A stretch of 64,000 nt of DNA from Parahoeflea halophila (lineage in GTDB: Bacteria; Pseudomonadota; Alphaproteobacteria; Rhizobiales; Rhizobiaceae). The notes beneath the pieces are model-generated. The model did no database searches, was not told the DNA's origin, and saw only the letters and a program-made list of their open reading frames with translations. The DNA is taken from contig NZ_OCPC01000001.1 of the NCBI RefSeq assembly GCF_900220985.1, positions 1,466,836 to 1,530,835 of the forward strand, written 5' to 3'. Position numbers and translations under genes: made by a program. Below, in pieces: positions 43,532 to 52,526 of this stretch (its first letter is position 1; every line of letters starts with the position of its first letter).

Positions 43532-44096
43532 GTGGCTGTTCACTGTTCTTGAGGGTTGGGCGCATCAATTGCCTTGCGGTCTCGATCGCCCGGAGGATCG
43601 CGCACAGGCCGAGCAGGGAAAACGACAACGGGATCATCGCCTTGATCACCCAGCGGTCGAGCATGCCGCCATAGGTCGAGCCCTCGCCGGTGGCGAAAGC
43701 CTTGACGGCGAAGCTGTAGCCGTACCAGGCGATGACGATGCAGAACGGCAGCAGAAACACCAGGTCGCCGAACAGACGGAACGCCAGTTGCGTGCGCGGT
43801 GACAGCGACGACGAAAACACGTCGACGGAAACATGGCTGTTGTCACGGAATGCAAGCACGCCGCCAAACAGCACCATCAGCGAGAAGATATGCCATTGCA
43901 GGTCCAAAAGGGTGTTGACCGTGATCGCCTTGCCGAAGAGCGGCAGCGGGTCGGACCATTCCGCCAGCAGGTTGATGCCGTATTGTGCCGCCAGAACCGT
44001 CAGGCAGACGCTGACGATCAACGGCACGACAAGCCACCCGACCAGCCTGCCCGGCAGCGTGCACATGTCCTGCAACCGTTCGAGGATATTGCTCAT
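43524..44096 (-). CDS. dctQ: TRAP transporter small permease subunit (DctQ)
   Basis: A 190-residue protein with four hydrophobic segments. The typical DctQ pattern is present: a first TM (LVGWLVVPLIVSVCLTVLAA), LQWHIFSLMVLFGGVLAFRD, then NSHVSVDVFSSSLSPRTQLA. It bridges DctP docking and DctM. Separated from the dctP gene by a 123-bp gap holding a stem-loop. Confidence 0.88.
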   Translation of the reverse strand: MSNILERLQDMCTLPGRLVGWLVVPLIVSVCLTVLAAQYGINLLAEWSDPLPLFGKAITVNTLLDLQWHIFSLMVLFGGVLAFRDNSHVSVDVFSSSLSPRTQLAFRLFGDLVFLLPFCIVIAWYGYSFAVKAFATGEGSTYGGMLDRWVIKAMIPLSFSLLGLCAILRAIETARQLMRPTLKNSEQPHD

Positions 44097-44150
44097 TGCG
44101 GTGTTTCCCAGAATTCAGGCTTGCACGGCCAATAGGGCCATCAAGACAAA

Positions 44151-44181
44151 GCGCACCCCGACATGACGGGCCGGGATGCGC
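44151..44181 (-). other. Stem-loop between dctP and dctQ
   Basis: GCGCACCCCG-N11-CGGGATGCGC (9 of 10 pairs Watson-Crick, the other wobble in the minus-strand RNA) in the gap after the binding-protein gene. There is no T-tract. It resembles the hairpins after the other binding-protein genes in this window. Confidence 0.5.
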
Positions 44182-44219
44182 TCTCAAAGTTCTGTCAGCA
44201 ACTCATCTGTTGCAGACGG

Positions 44220-45254
44220 TTATTTTGCCGGGATGGCCTGCAGCCGTTCCCATTCACCCACGCGATCCATGTAGGCCGTAAGCGATTCGTAGGCTTCCTT
44301 GAAGATCGGGTCGTTGGCGGCTTCTTCCGTCAACACCTTTTCCGCTTCGGTGCGGATGTCTGCGAGCACCTCGTCGGGGAACCGGCGAATCTCGACACCG
44401 GCTTCGCGGATGGCGGCAATGGCATCGGCCTGTGCATGCAGCTGGTCACCCAGGTTGAAGGCGATGTTGGCCTTGCAGGCCTCGACCATGATGTTCTGCA
44501 CATCTTCGCTGAAGCCGTTCCAGACATCCATGTTGATGATGATCGAGTCCCAGCTTGAAGGCTGGTGCCAGCCGGGGAAGTAGTAGTTCTTCACCACCTT
44601 CTGGAAGCCGAAACCGAGATCGAGCTGCGGCGCCGAAAACTCGGTTGCGTCGATGCGGCCGGTTTCGAGCGAGACATAGATCTCGCCGGCGGGAACCAGC
44701 TGGGTGTTGGCGCCAAGCCGCGCCAGGGTCTTGCCGCCGAGACCGGCAATGCGCATGTTGAGACCCTTGAAGTCGTCGACCGAGTTGATTTCCTTGTTGA
44801 ACCAGCCACCGGCTTCGGGAACGACGAGGTGACACGGAATCACCTTGACGCCGTGTGGGTCATAGGCCTTCTGGATGATTTCCATCCCGCCGCCCTCAAA
44901 CATCCACGCAAGCGCGACGTCCGGGGTGGGGCCGAACGGCATCGAGCCGATCAGGTTGGCGACCGGGATTGTGCTGGCCCAGTAGCCGATCCAGTCAAAC
45001 CCCATCGGCAGTGCGCCGGAGCTGACTGCGCCGAAGACTTCGAATGGCGGCACGAAATCGCCCGCGCCGTGCACCTTGATGTCGATGTCGCCGCCGGTCA
45101 TCAACTTGACGCGCTCGGCCCATTTCACCGGGCTCGGCCCGATCGAAGGCACCTGCAGGCCGAACACGCTCTGCAGATCGAAGCTTTCGGCCGTTGCCGG
45201 AGCGGCAGTCATCATCGCAACCGCCATGGTTGCAGCGCCAATGGTTTTTCTCAT
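44220..45254 (-). CDS. dctP: TRAP transporter substrate-binding protein (DctP)
   Basis: A 344-residue periplasmic protein with a Sec signal peptide (MRKTIGAATMAVAMMTAAPA, cleavage near TAES). Family features are FKGLNMRIAGLGGKTLARLG, with the Arg that binds a substrate carboxylate, and AGEIYVSLETGRIDATEFSA. GGGAGG precedes ATG 45254. The aromatic and acidic content of the C-terminal half suggests a mid-size organic acid. It is divergent from the SDR operon, which likely oxidises the imported substrate. Confidence 0.9.
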   Translation of the reverse strand: MRKTIGAATMAVAMMTAAPATAESFDLQSVFGLQVPSIGPSPVKWAERVKLMTGGDIDIKVHGAGDFVPPFEVFGAVSSGALPMGFDWIGYWASTIPVANLIGSMPFGPTPDVALAWMFEGGGMEIIQKAYDPHGVKVIPCHLVVPEAGGWFNKEINSVDDFKGLNMRIAGLGGKTLARLGANTQLVPAGEIYVSLETGRIDATEFSAPQLDLGFGFQKVVKNYYFPGWHQPSSWDSIIINMDVWNGFSEDVQNIMVEACKANIAFNLGDQLHAQADAIAAIREAGVEIRRFPDEVLADIRTEAEKVLTEEAANDPIFKEAYESLTAYMDRVGEWERLQAIPAK

Positions 45255-45378
45255 GTGAAACCTCCCTGGGTATTTCTCGTTTGTGGCAGATCAGCCTGCA
45301 CACGGACCTCTGATCAGATGGCGAACCGAAATTTTCGGCAAGCGCTTGTCCTTGGCGATTATTATCTATAATCAAACG

Positions 45379-45397
45379 AATTAGCAATAACCTAATT
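45379..45397. promoter_or_regulatory. Candidate operator between dctP and SDR operons
   Basis: AATTAG-CAATAAC-CTAATT, a 6-bp perfect inverted repeat in the AT-rich divergent region, 12 bp before the SDR start. An IclR regulator is encoded at the far end of the SDR operon and is the natural candidate to bind here. This is inferred from position. Confidence 0.4.
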
Positions 45398-45408
45398 TGG
45401 GAGCCATC

Positions 45409-46161
45409 ATGCGGGATTTGAACGGGGCGATCGCCGTCGTTACCGGGGCGGGGCAGGGCAACGGCCGGGCAATCGCCATCGGCCTGGCGCGCGCCGGAGC
45501 GCGGCTTGCATTGTGCGATCTGAACGCCGAGCTGGCAGAGGAAACGGCCGCGATGATCCGCACCGAGAACGGCGTTGCCATCAGCCGCCGGGCCGATGTC
45601 AGGGACCGGGAACAGTGCCGGGACTTCGCCGCAACTGTCGCCGCTGAACTCGGAGACGCAGAAATTCTGGTCAACAATGCCGGCATCATCCGGCGTCACG
45701 GCATCGCCGACGCGGATTTCGACCAGCACTGGGATGCGACCTTCCGCGTCAATGTCGACGGCACCAAGAACATGACGCTGGCCTTCGTGCCGCAGCTTGA
45801 AAGGACCGCCGGCCGCATCGTCAATCTCGCATCGATCATGTCGCAGACCGCGGGCGCGGGCATTCCCGCCTATGTCGCTAGCAAGGGCGCCATCGGCCAG
45901 TTCACCAAGGCGCTGGCGCATGAACTCGCACCGCGCGGCATCCGCGTCAACGCGCTGGCGCCGGGCGTGATCGACACGCCGATGACTGAAACAACCCGTG
46001 CCAATGACGCCGCCATTTCGCGCTTCATGATGCACACCCCGCTTGGCCGCACCGGCAAGCCCGAAGAGCTGGTTGGGCCGGTGCTGTTCCTCGCCTCCGA
46101 AATGTCGAGCTACGTCACCGGCGTGATCCTTCCTGTCGACGGCGGCTATCTGGCGGCTTGA
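45409..46161 (+). CDS. Short-chain dehydrogenase/reductase (SDR)
   Basis: A 250-residue classical SDR. The cofactor motif is TGAGQGNGRAIA, then NNAG at ILVNNAGIIRR, catalytic S in NLASIMSQTAG and Y-x3-K in AYVASKGAI. The Asp after the second strand (LALCDLNAE) suggests NAD(H) preference. GGGAG precedes ATG 45409. It heads an operon with a flavin dehydrogenase and a permease. Confidence 0.92.
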   Translation: MRDLNGAIAVVTGAGQGNGRAIAIGLARAGARLALCDLNAELAEETAAMIRTENGVAISRRADVRDREQCRDFAATVAAELGDAEILVNNAGIIRRHGIADADFDQHWDATFRVNVDGTKNMTLAFVPQLERTAGRIVNLASIMSQTAGAGIPAYVASKGAIGQFTKALAHELAPRGIRVNALAPGVIDTPMTETTRANDAAISRFMMHTPLGRTGKPEELVGPVLFLASEMSSYVTGVILPVDGGYLAA

Positions 46162-46190
46162 TCCTGAAAATTGCAGTGGAAAGTCATTCA

Positions 46191-47891
46191 ATGAAAAATC
46201 ATCAATGCGACGTTCTCGTTGTCGGCTCCGGCGCCGGCGGATTGGCCAGCGCCGTGTCCGCAGCACACCGCAATCTCGATGTCCTGGTGGTCGAGAAGGA
46301 ACCGGTCTTCGGCGGCACCAGTGCGCGGTCGGGGGGCTGGATGTGGATCCCCTGCAATGCTCCGGGCAAGCGAGCAGGGATTGAAGACAGCGCGGAAAAG
46401 GCGCGACAATATCTCCAGCACGAAGCCGGAGAACATTTCGACGCCCGCCGTGTCGACGCCTTTCTCGAAGCCGGTCCCAGGGCGGTCGAGTTCTTCGAGG
46501 AAAAGACCGCGCTGCAATTCGACCTCGGGCCGACTTTCGCCGACTATCATCCCGATGCGCCCGGCGGCATGGATGGCGGCCGTTCGATCGTCGCCCGGCC
46601 CTTCGATGGCCGTGAGCTGAAGGGCGAAATCAAGCGCTTGCGGCCGCCATTGGCCGAGATCACCTTTCTCGGCATGATGATCGGTTCGGGCAAGGAACTG
46701 CTGCATTTCTTCAATGTCACCCGCTCGCCGGTCTCCGCTTTCTACGTCGCCAAGCTGTTTATCAAGTTCTTGCGCGACATGGCGTTTCACGGCCGCCCGA
46801 TGCGGCTGATGAACGGCAACGCACTGGTCGCACGGCTGGCCAAATCCTGTTTTGACAAGAATGTTCCGATCTGGACCCGGTCGCCGGTGCGCGAACTCAT
46901 CCGCGAGCCGGACGGGCGGGTGACCGGAGCCATCGTCGATACGGCCGAAGGCCCGGTCAACATCACCGCCCGGTGTGGCGTTGTGCTGGCAGCCGGCGGC
47001 TTCCCACAGGACCCGGTGCGCAGAAAGGCCATGTTCCCACATGCGCCGAACGGCCATGAACACGCCTCGCCCGCCCCTCCCGGCAACACCGGCGACGGTT
47101 TGCGTCTGGGCGAAGCCATCGGCGCCACCGTCGAGGACACCCTGCCCAACAGCGCGGCCTGGGTACCGGTTTCGCGGCCACCCCGCGCCGATGGTACACT
47201 GGGCACATTTCCGCATTTCGTCGACCGGTCGAAACCCGGCGTCATTGCCGTCACCCGCTCGGGCAAACGCTTTGTCAACGAGGCTAACTCCTATCATGAT
47301 TTCTGCCAGGCGATGGTGAAGGCCTGCAAGGAGGAGCAGGGGGAAATCTGCGCCTTCTTCATTGCCGACCACAAGACCCTGAGAAAATACGGTCTCGGTT
47401 ATGTCAAGCCGAGCCCGGTTCCCTACCGGCCCCACATCCGCTCAGGCTATCTTTATGAAGGGGCAACGCTTGCCGAACTGGCGGCAAAGATCGGCGCCGA
47501 CAGCGCCCAGCTCGAGCGCACCGTGGCGAACTTCAACGCCCATGCCCGCAAAGGCGAGGATCCGGAATTTCACAAGGGATCGACATCCTACAACCGCTCG
47601 CTCGGGGATCCCGAACACAAGCCCAACCCCTGTGTGGCGCCGGTCGAGCGCGGCCCGTTCTATGCCGTCAAGCTGGTGATCGGCGACCTGGGAACCTTCG
47701 CCGGATTGCGCAGCGACGAGAACGCCCGTGTGCTCGACGAGGCAGGCAAGCCGATTCCCGGCCTCTATGCGGCAGGCAATGATGCGGCCAGCATCATGGG
47801 CGGCAACTATCCCGGCGGCGGCATTACGCTTGGACCAGCCATAACCTTCGGCTACATCGCGGCCCGGCACATGTCCGGCGCCAATTCGTGA
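46191..47891 (+). CDS. FAD-dependent oxidoreductase (3-ketosteroid dehydrogenase / fumarate reductase-like)
   Basis: A 566-residue flavoprotein of the succinate dehydrogenase/KstD superfamily. The FAD-binding motif VVGSGAGGLASAVSAAHRNL is at residue 10, followed by EKEPVFGGTSARSGGWMWIP. The C-terminal ALYAAGN-like motif reads PGLYAAGNDAASIMGGNYPG. Such enzymes introduce or reduce an activated C=C bond next to a carbonyl. The 566-residue size is closer to KstD-type enzymes than to tricarballylate dehydrogenase. The start chosen is ATG 46191; a TTG 33 bases upstream overlaps the SDR stop. Confidence 0.88.
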   Translation: MKNHQCDVLVVGSGAGGLASAVSAAHRNLDVLVVEKEPVFGGTSARSGGWMWIPCNAPGKRAGIEDSAEKARQYLQHEAGEHFDARRVDAFLEAGPRAVEFFEEKTALQFDLGPTFADYHPDAPGGMDGGRSIVARPFDGRELKGEIKRLRPPLAEITFLGMMIGSGKELLHFFNVTRSPVSAFYVAKLFIKFLRDMAFHGRPMRLMNGNALVARLAKSCFDKNVPIWTRSPVRELIREPDGRVTGAIVDTAEGPVNITARCGVVLAAGGFPQDPVRRKAMFPHAPNGHEHASPAPPGNTGDGLRLGEAIGATVEDTLPNSAAWVPVSRPPRADGTLGTFPHFVDRSKPGVIAVTRSGKRFVNEANSYHDFCQAMVKACKEEQGEICAFFIADHKTLRKYGLGYVKPSPVPYRPHIRSGYLYEGATLAELAAKIGADSAQLERTVANFNAHARKGEDPEFHKGSTSYNRSLGDPEHKPNPCVAPVERGPFYAVKLVIGDLGTFAGLRSDENARVLDEAGKPIPGLYAAGNDAASIMGGNYPGGGITLGPAITFGYIAARHMSGANS

Positions 47892-48856
47892 CGACCGCAG
47901 CAAGGGACACGGACAGGGCAACAGATGGGGTAGCCGACAGGGCAGCGGGCGCCGCAGCTGGCCGGCCCGATATGCTAAAGGGTCTCGGCTTCGGCCTTGC
48001 CGCCGCCCTGCTCTGGGCGATCTACAATGTCGGTGTCGAGATCGGCCGCGCCGACGGTTTCACCAGTGCAGACCTGGCGCTGTTGCGTTATGGCGGCGCC
48101 GGGCTGATCCTGGCGCCGCTGCTGATGCTGCAATGGCGCAGACTGCCAGCATCCCTGACCTCTGGCCGGGCGCTCGCGCTCAGCTGCATCATCGGTCCGC
48201 CCTTCGCGTTCCTGTTCAACACCGGCTACGGGCTGGCGCCGCTCGCCCATGCGGTCGTCATCTCGCCCGGAATGTCGATGCTTGTTGCCAATCTGCTTCC
48301 GGTTCTGCTTGACCGGCAGCGGCTGTCAGGTAACCGCAAGCTTGGGATTGCAATCCTGATCATCGGCGTGATCGCCATTGCCGCCGATCGCCCGTCTGCG
48401 ACAGAGGCCGGCGACAGTGCGATCCTGGGAGATCTCTGCTTTGTCGGTTCGGGGACGCTGTGGGGCACTTTCATCTATCTGATGGCACGCTGGCATCTGC
48501 CGGCCGTTGCAACTACGGCGGCGGTGTCGATCCTGTCCACCCTCTCCTTCCTGCCGGTCTATCTTATGTGGTTCGCGCCTGCGCAATTGCCGGCGGCGGC
48601 ATGGATCGAACAGCTGATTTACCAGGGCGCCATCGGCGGCGGCCTGGCGATCGTCGCCTTCGCAAGCTCGATCAGACTGCTTGGATCGGGGCTGGCGGGC
48701 CTGTTTCCCGCGCTGGTTCCACCGCTGGCGGTGATCCTTGCCATCCCGCTTGCCCGGCAATGGCCGAACGGGTTGCAGATCCTCGGCGTGGTTATCGCAT
48801 CGGCCGGCCTGATCGTGTCTCTCGATCGGGTGGCACGCCATTTCAGCCGGAAGTGA
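47888..48856 (+). CDS. EamA/DMT-superfamily permease
   Basis: A 322-residue membrane protein with ten hydrophobic segments in two EamA repeats (first GFGLAAALLWAIYNVGVEIG, second FVGSGTLWGTFIYLMARWHL). These export or import metabolites or amino acids. GTG 47888 overlaps the flavoprotein stop; ATG 47972 just before the first TM is an alternative. Its 3' end overlaps the convergent IclR gene by 14 bp. Confidence 0.85.
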   Translation: MTTAARDTDRATDGVADRAAGAAAGRPDMLKGLGFGLAAALLWAIYNVGVEIGRADGFTSADLALLRYGGAGLILAPLLMLQWRRLPASLTSGRALALSCIIGPPFAFLFNTGYGLAPLAHAVVISPGMSMLVANLLPVLLDRQRLSGNRKLGIAILIIGVIAIAADRPSATEAGDSAILGDLCFVGSGTLWGTFIYLMARWHLPAVATTAAVSILSTLSFLPVYLMWFAPAQLPAAAWIEQLIYQGAIGGGLAIVAFASSIRLLGSGLAGLFPALVPPLAVILAIPLARQWPNGLQILGVVIASAGLIVSLDRVARHFSRK

Positions 48857-49646
48857 CGTGGCCGAGATCGTAGGACAGGTCGCCGGTAAAACGCCTTAGC
48901 TGCTCGAGGCTGGCGCCGGTTTCCGAAACATCGATGAAGTTGCTCGGGCCGATCAGCGTCACCACCAGCTGCACCATTTCGGTGTGGTCGAACACCGGCG
49001 CGGCGATGGCGCTGACACCGGGAATTGGCAAATCCCGGGTGATGGCATAGCCCTTTTCACGAATCGCCGAGACCTCGGCGCGAAAGGAACTCTCGCTGAT
49101 TTTCGGAACCGTGTAAAGCTGGGCCACCCGCCCGTCCAGTTCCGACCTGATGATCGGCTCTGTCTGCTTGGCCGGCATGAAGGCGGCAAAGACCTTGCCG
49201 GTGGCCGTCGCGGTCACCATGTAGCCGCCGCCCAGCGTCACGTTGGAGTGGATGCGGGCTTCCGATTCCTGCAGGTAGACGATGGTCGGGCCGTGCAGGC
49301 CCCAAACCGAGACCGTCACCATCAGCCCGAGATTCTCCGCAAGCACCGGCAGCCGCCGGATGGTTTCACGATAGGCGTTCTGGTTGTTCAGGCGCGTCAG
49401 GCCCAGATGCAGCGCGAAGGGTCCAAGCTGATACTGCCCGGTTTCGGTCTGCTCGACCATGTTGATGTTGCGAAACGACACCAGATAGGGGTGAAGCTGC
49501 GCCGCAGCCATGTCCAGCCGCTCGGCAAGATCGCGCAGTTTCACCGGCCCGCCGGCCTGCGCGAGTGCCTTCAAAAGCGCACCACCGGTCTCGATCGACT
49601 GCACGCCGCGCGGGGCGCGGGATTTCGGGGAAACGGTCTTGGCCAC
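48843..49646 (-). CDS. IclR-family transcriptional regulator
   Basis: A 267-residue IclR regulator. An N-terminal winged helix (VQSIETGGALLKALAQAGGP, LRDLAERLDMAAAQLHPYLV) precedes the effector domain (YMVTATATGKVFAAFMPAKQ, VSAIAAPVFDHTEMVQLVVT). It is convergent with the SDR/flavoprotein/permease operon and probably regulates that operon and the divergent TRAP genes. Confidence 0.9.
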   Translation of the reverse strand: MAKTVSPKSRAPRGVQSIETGGALLKALAQAGGPVKLRDLAERLDMAAAQLHPYLVSFRNINMVEQTETGQYQLGPFALHLGLTRLNNQNAYRETIRRLPVLAENLGLMVTVSVWGLHGPTIVYLQESEARIHSNVTLGGGYMVTATATGKVFAAFMPAKQTEPIIRSELDGRVAQLYTVPKISESSFRAEVSAIREKGYAITRDLPIPGVSAIAAPVFDHTEMVQLVVTLIGPSNFIDVSETGASLEQLRRFTGDLSYDLGHVTSG

Positions 49647-50238
49647 GGATTCTTGTCTCTAACTCTTTGGTCCCACACTTACCTTGTTAGTGGCCCGTGT
49701 GAAGATTGTCGCCCTCTTTGATTGCCAGAATGGCCAGAAGTTCGAAGCCACGCAGCAAGTCCACCGCAAATGTCCATGCTTGCCGGGCAGTTGCTTTCTC
49801 AGCCGGTGACGGATTGGGTTCCATCGTGCAAAGGGGCAAGCCGCCGGTTGATCCAGTAAAAACGGCGCGCAATAGCTCGTCAATTCTTGGCGAACCCCAC
49901 GGCCGAGACCACCTGAAGCAGGTTCACCTGACCTTCGCCTTTTTGTGCATAAAGCCCTTCGGCTGGGCTCCGAGAGCTCAGACAGACTAGCAAGCAATCG
50001 CCTCGATCTCGACCAGGAAATCGATCATCAGCCGCGATTCCGCTGTCGAACAAGACGGCAGATCCTGATTGAAGGATTACTCCGGAGCGGAAGACACCAA
50101 CGTCCCCAGTCCAGGCCTGCGTCTCGGTGAAGATCCGTCAAAACACCTGCCCTGGGGCAGTGAGAAAACAGGGAGCTGGCCAAGACAGTTAGACTCTCAT
50201 GTCGATCCTAAGCCTGGCTGGTCACGCCTCGGATATCT
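49647..50238. other. Gene-poor region with degraded coding remnants
   Basis: About 590 bp without an intact gene. It includes the promoter of the IclR gene (left end), a likely RidA tail at 49985-50050, and otherwise sequence I cannot assign. A short hairpin AGCCC-TTCGGCT-GGGCT lies near 49956. Confidence 0.5.
49985..50050 (-). pseudogene. Possible RidA-family C-terminal fragment
   Basis: The reverse strand reads TAESRLMIDFLVEIEAIAC-stop. RidA/YjgF proteins end with a segment such as LVEIEAIAVL. The match covers only about 15 residues, so the assignment is tentative. An intact RidA lies 2 kb away. Confidence 0.4.
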
Positions 50239-50337
50239 TCAATATAAGGGATTGGACAACCACATGCTGAACAGCGGCACAAGGGAGAGAATGACCAGGG
50301 TCACGACAATCAGCAGCGTCGCCAGCACAGCGGGGAC
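50239..50337 (-). pseudogene. Membrane-protein C-terminal fragment (possible ABC permease)
   Basis: The frame reads VPAVLATLLIVVTLVILSLV then PLFSMWLSNPLY-stop: one clean hydrophobic helix and tail, as at the end of polyamine-type ABC permeases. It abuts the 3' end of the amidase gene with no start. It is probably what is left of a permease gene after a deletion. Confidence 0.4.
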
Positions 50338-51713
50338 GGGCCCAAGAGCTCCGGCGCCTTGCCGACCACGTTTTCGACGCCGAGCGCCATGGCCAGAAGC
50401 TGTGGCTCCCGCATCGGCGGAGCAATCAGTTGCAATCCGGAGGGAATGCCGTTGCCGTCCAGGCCCGATGGCAGCGTCAGCGCGCACCAGCCAAACAGGT
50501 TGACGATGGCGGTGTTGCGCAGCGCCATCATGTTGGCGGCGCGATAGGCATCACCTTCGGCCACGTCCGACAGCAACGGCGCGCTGATCGGCACGGTAGG
50601 GGACACCAGCACATCGACATGCTCGAACACCTTCAGTGCGGCATGCCCCGAGGTCCGCAGAACGTTGCGCCGCCGCAGGTACTCGATCGCGGAGACCTCG
50701 TCTGCCTGTTCGACGCGGGCACGCACCATCGGATCGAGCCGACCGATCCGGTCCGGAAAATTCAGATCCATGAAGCTGCGCAATTCGGGGGCCGCCAAAC
50801 CGCCATGGCGGAAGATCTCCAGCACCGCATCAAGGCCGTTCAGCGAGACTTTCGACAGCGAGGCGCCGTTGCGTTCGAGTGTCGCCAGCGCCGCTTCGGT
50901 GTTGGCGGCGATCTCAGGGTCGATCCCGTCCCAGACAACATTCTCCACCACACCGATGCGCAGCCCCGCCAGCGGCCGCGGCGTGATCGCGCCGTTCGTC
51001 TCGTTGTTCGCCTGAATGTCGAGGGCTGAGAAGGCGTAGGCCAGATCCTCGACCGTGCGGCACAGCAGGCCGGGGGTGTCGAGCGATGGCGACAGGGGCA
51101 CGATGCCGTCAGCCGGCCACCGGCCATGGGTGGTCTTGAGTGCGCACTGACCGGTAAAGGCGGCAGGGATGCGGACCGAGCCCGCGGTGTCTGTGCCCAG
51201 CGCCAGGAGCGCGGACCCCTGCGCTAGCGAGACGCCGGCGCCGGAACTGGACCCGCCGGAGACCCGCGGCGCCTCCTTCGAGGACCAGGGATTGACCGGC
51301 GCACCCCAATGCGGATTGGTGCCGATGCCGCCGAAGGCAAATTCCACCGTGTGGGTCTTGCCCATCACGATGCCGAGCTGGCCTGTGAGAGACCGCACCA
51401 GCGGTCCGGCGCGCTCCCAGCTCTCGGGAAATCTGGTATCGGTGCCGGCATGGACCGGCATTCCCGGAACCCCGTACAGATCCTTGACCGAGACAGGCAT
51501 ACCCATCAATGGCCCGTGATCTTGTCCACTGCTCAAAAGCACATCAACAGCGCCGGCCTGTTGAAGCGCCTGCGAGCCTGCCCAATGCTTGTAGGCGCGA
51601 AGCTCGGGTTCGGAGTTTTCAAAACTGGCGATGGCCTGTGAAACCAGCGCGGAAGCCGAAATCTTCCTGCGCCGCAGGTCGTCGCCAATTTGAGCAAGGG
51701 AGTGATGTTTCAA
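50310..51713 (-). CDS. Amidase (amidase signature family)
   Basis: A roughly 467-residue amidase. The Ser-cisSer-Lys triad is visible: K in GMPVSVKDLYGVPGM, cis-Ser in VSGGSSSGAGVSLA and nucleophile Ser in LGTDTAGSVRIPAAFTG. It hydrolyses an amide to acid and ammonia. A TTG at 51713 after GAGAG is the likeliest start, and no ATG is well placed, so translation may be weak. The last four residues read into the adjoining fragment, so the C-terminus may be altered. It may be a survivor of a partly deleted amine/opine cluster. Confidence 0.75.
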   Translation of the reverse strand: MKHHSLAQIGDDLRRRKISASALVSQAIASFENSEPELRAYKHWAGSQALQQAGAVDVLLSSGQDHGPLMGMPVSVKDLYGVPGMPVHAGTDTRFPESWERAGPLVRSLTGQLGIVMGKTHTVEFAFGGIGTNPHWGAPVNPWSSKEAPRVSGGSSSGAGVSLAQGSALLALGTDTAGSVRIPAAFTGQCALKTTHGRWPADGIVPLSPSLDTPGLLCRTVEDLAYAFSALDIQANNETNGAITPRPLAGLRIGVVENVVWDGIDPEIAANTEAALATLERNGASLSKVSLNGLDAVLEIFRHGGLAAPELRSFMDLNFPDRIGRLDPMVRARVEQADEVSAIEYLRRRNVLRTSGHAALKVFEHVDVLVSPTVPISAPLLSDVAEGDAYRAANMMALRNTAIVNLFGWCALTLPSGLDGNGIPSGLQLIAPPMREPQLLAMALGVENVVGKAPELLGPSPLCWRRC

Positions 51714-51739
51714 GGTGGCTCTCTCTCGTAGCGTGATGT

Positions 51740-52030
51740 TCAAACCTTGTGAGCGATTCCGAAACCGTCATCGGGCAGGACGCAGGGCATGTCCACCAGG
51801 TCAGGGAGCGTCAGCCCGCTCCTGCCGGCGAGCGGATGATCGGGGTGCACCATTGCAAGCAGCGGCTGGCGCCATTTGCTCACCGTCTCCAGCGACGGAT
51901 GGGAAAAGTGGTCATGGACGAAGCCGATCTGGCGCAGATGCAGCGCCACATGCAACCGGTCCGCCGCCAGACGGATCGCAAGCAGCCGTGCGACCTCCAG
52001 GAAATCTTTTGCGGCAGACAGATTCAACAT
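51740..52030 (-). pseudogene. LysR-family effector-domain fragment
   Basis: Ninety-six residues match the middle of a LysR effector domain (ALHLRQIGFVHDHFSHPSLE, SKWRQPLLAMVHPDHPLAGR, LPDDGFGIAHKV). The DNA-binding domain and the last third are missing. The open frame begins at an internal ATG. It lies just upstream of the amidase. Confidence 0.7.
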
Positions 52031-52058
52031 CGCGCACCCTCGCTACAGGAGGGTTCTA

Positions 52059-52160
52059 TCACACGAAAACATCAGTGAAATCAGGGAAGCGACGGATTTC
52101 TGTGATCGCGTCCAGGTCCGAGTTGAGGAGCAGGCCCAGGCCCGCGCCGCTGTCTGCGGC
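52059..52160 (-). pseudogene. Unassigned coding-like fragment
   Basis: The frame AADSGAGLGLLLNSDLDAIT then EIRRFPDFTDVFV-stop has a protein-like composition and ends in TGA at 52059-52061. It lies after the ridA stop in another frame. I do not recognise the family; it may be the C-terminus of an enzyme deleted from this cluster. Confidence 0.3.
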
Positions 52161-52183
52161 CGTGCGTCAAATCACTCTGGCCT

Positions 52184-52525
52184 TCAGTCGAGGGCGGCGG
52201 TGACGATGATCTCGACCTTGAGATCCTGGCGCGCCAGTCTTGCCTCGCCGCAGGCCCGTGCGGGGGCATGGCCTTCAGGCACCCAGGCATCCCAGACCGC
52301 GTTCATCTCGTCGAAATCCGACATGTCGGCAAGCCAGACGATGGCTTGCAGCATCTGCTTGCGCGACGATCCTGCCTGTTCAAGCAGCGCGTCGATCCGC
52401 GAAAGGCATTCCGCCGTCTGCTCGGCCACGCTCGCGCCTTCGCCGACTTGGCCGCAGAGATAGACGGTGCCGTTGTGCTTGACGAACTTGCTCATGCGGG
52501 CTGACGTCTGAAGTCTCTCAATCAT
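52184..52525 (-). CDS. RidA/YjgF/YER057c/UK114-family protein
   Basis: A 113-residue RidA-family protein. The core is [40 protein letters not shown] and the C-terminal [10 protein letters not shown]. The substrate arginine is likely in [10 protein letters not shown]. RidA removes reactive enamines/imines; other subfamilies act in amine catabolism. AGGAG precedes ATG 52525, which overlaps the end of the flavoprotein fragment. This indicates it was once coupled to an amine-oxidising enzyme. Confidence 0.85.
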   Translation of the reverse strand: MIERLQTSARMSKFVKHNGTVYLCGQVGEGASVAEQTAECLSRIDALLEQAGSSRKQMLQAIVWLADMSDFDEMNAVWDAWVPEGHAPARACGEARLARQDLKVEIIVTAALD

Positions 52526-52526
52526 C

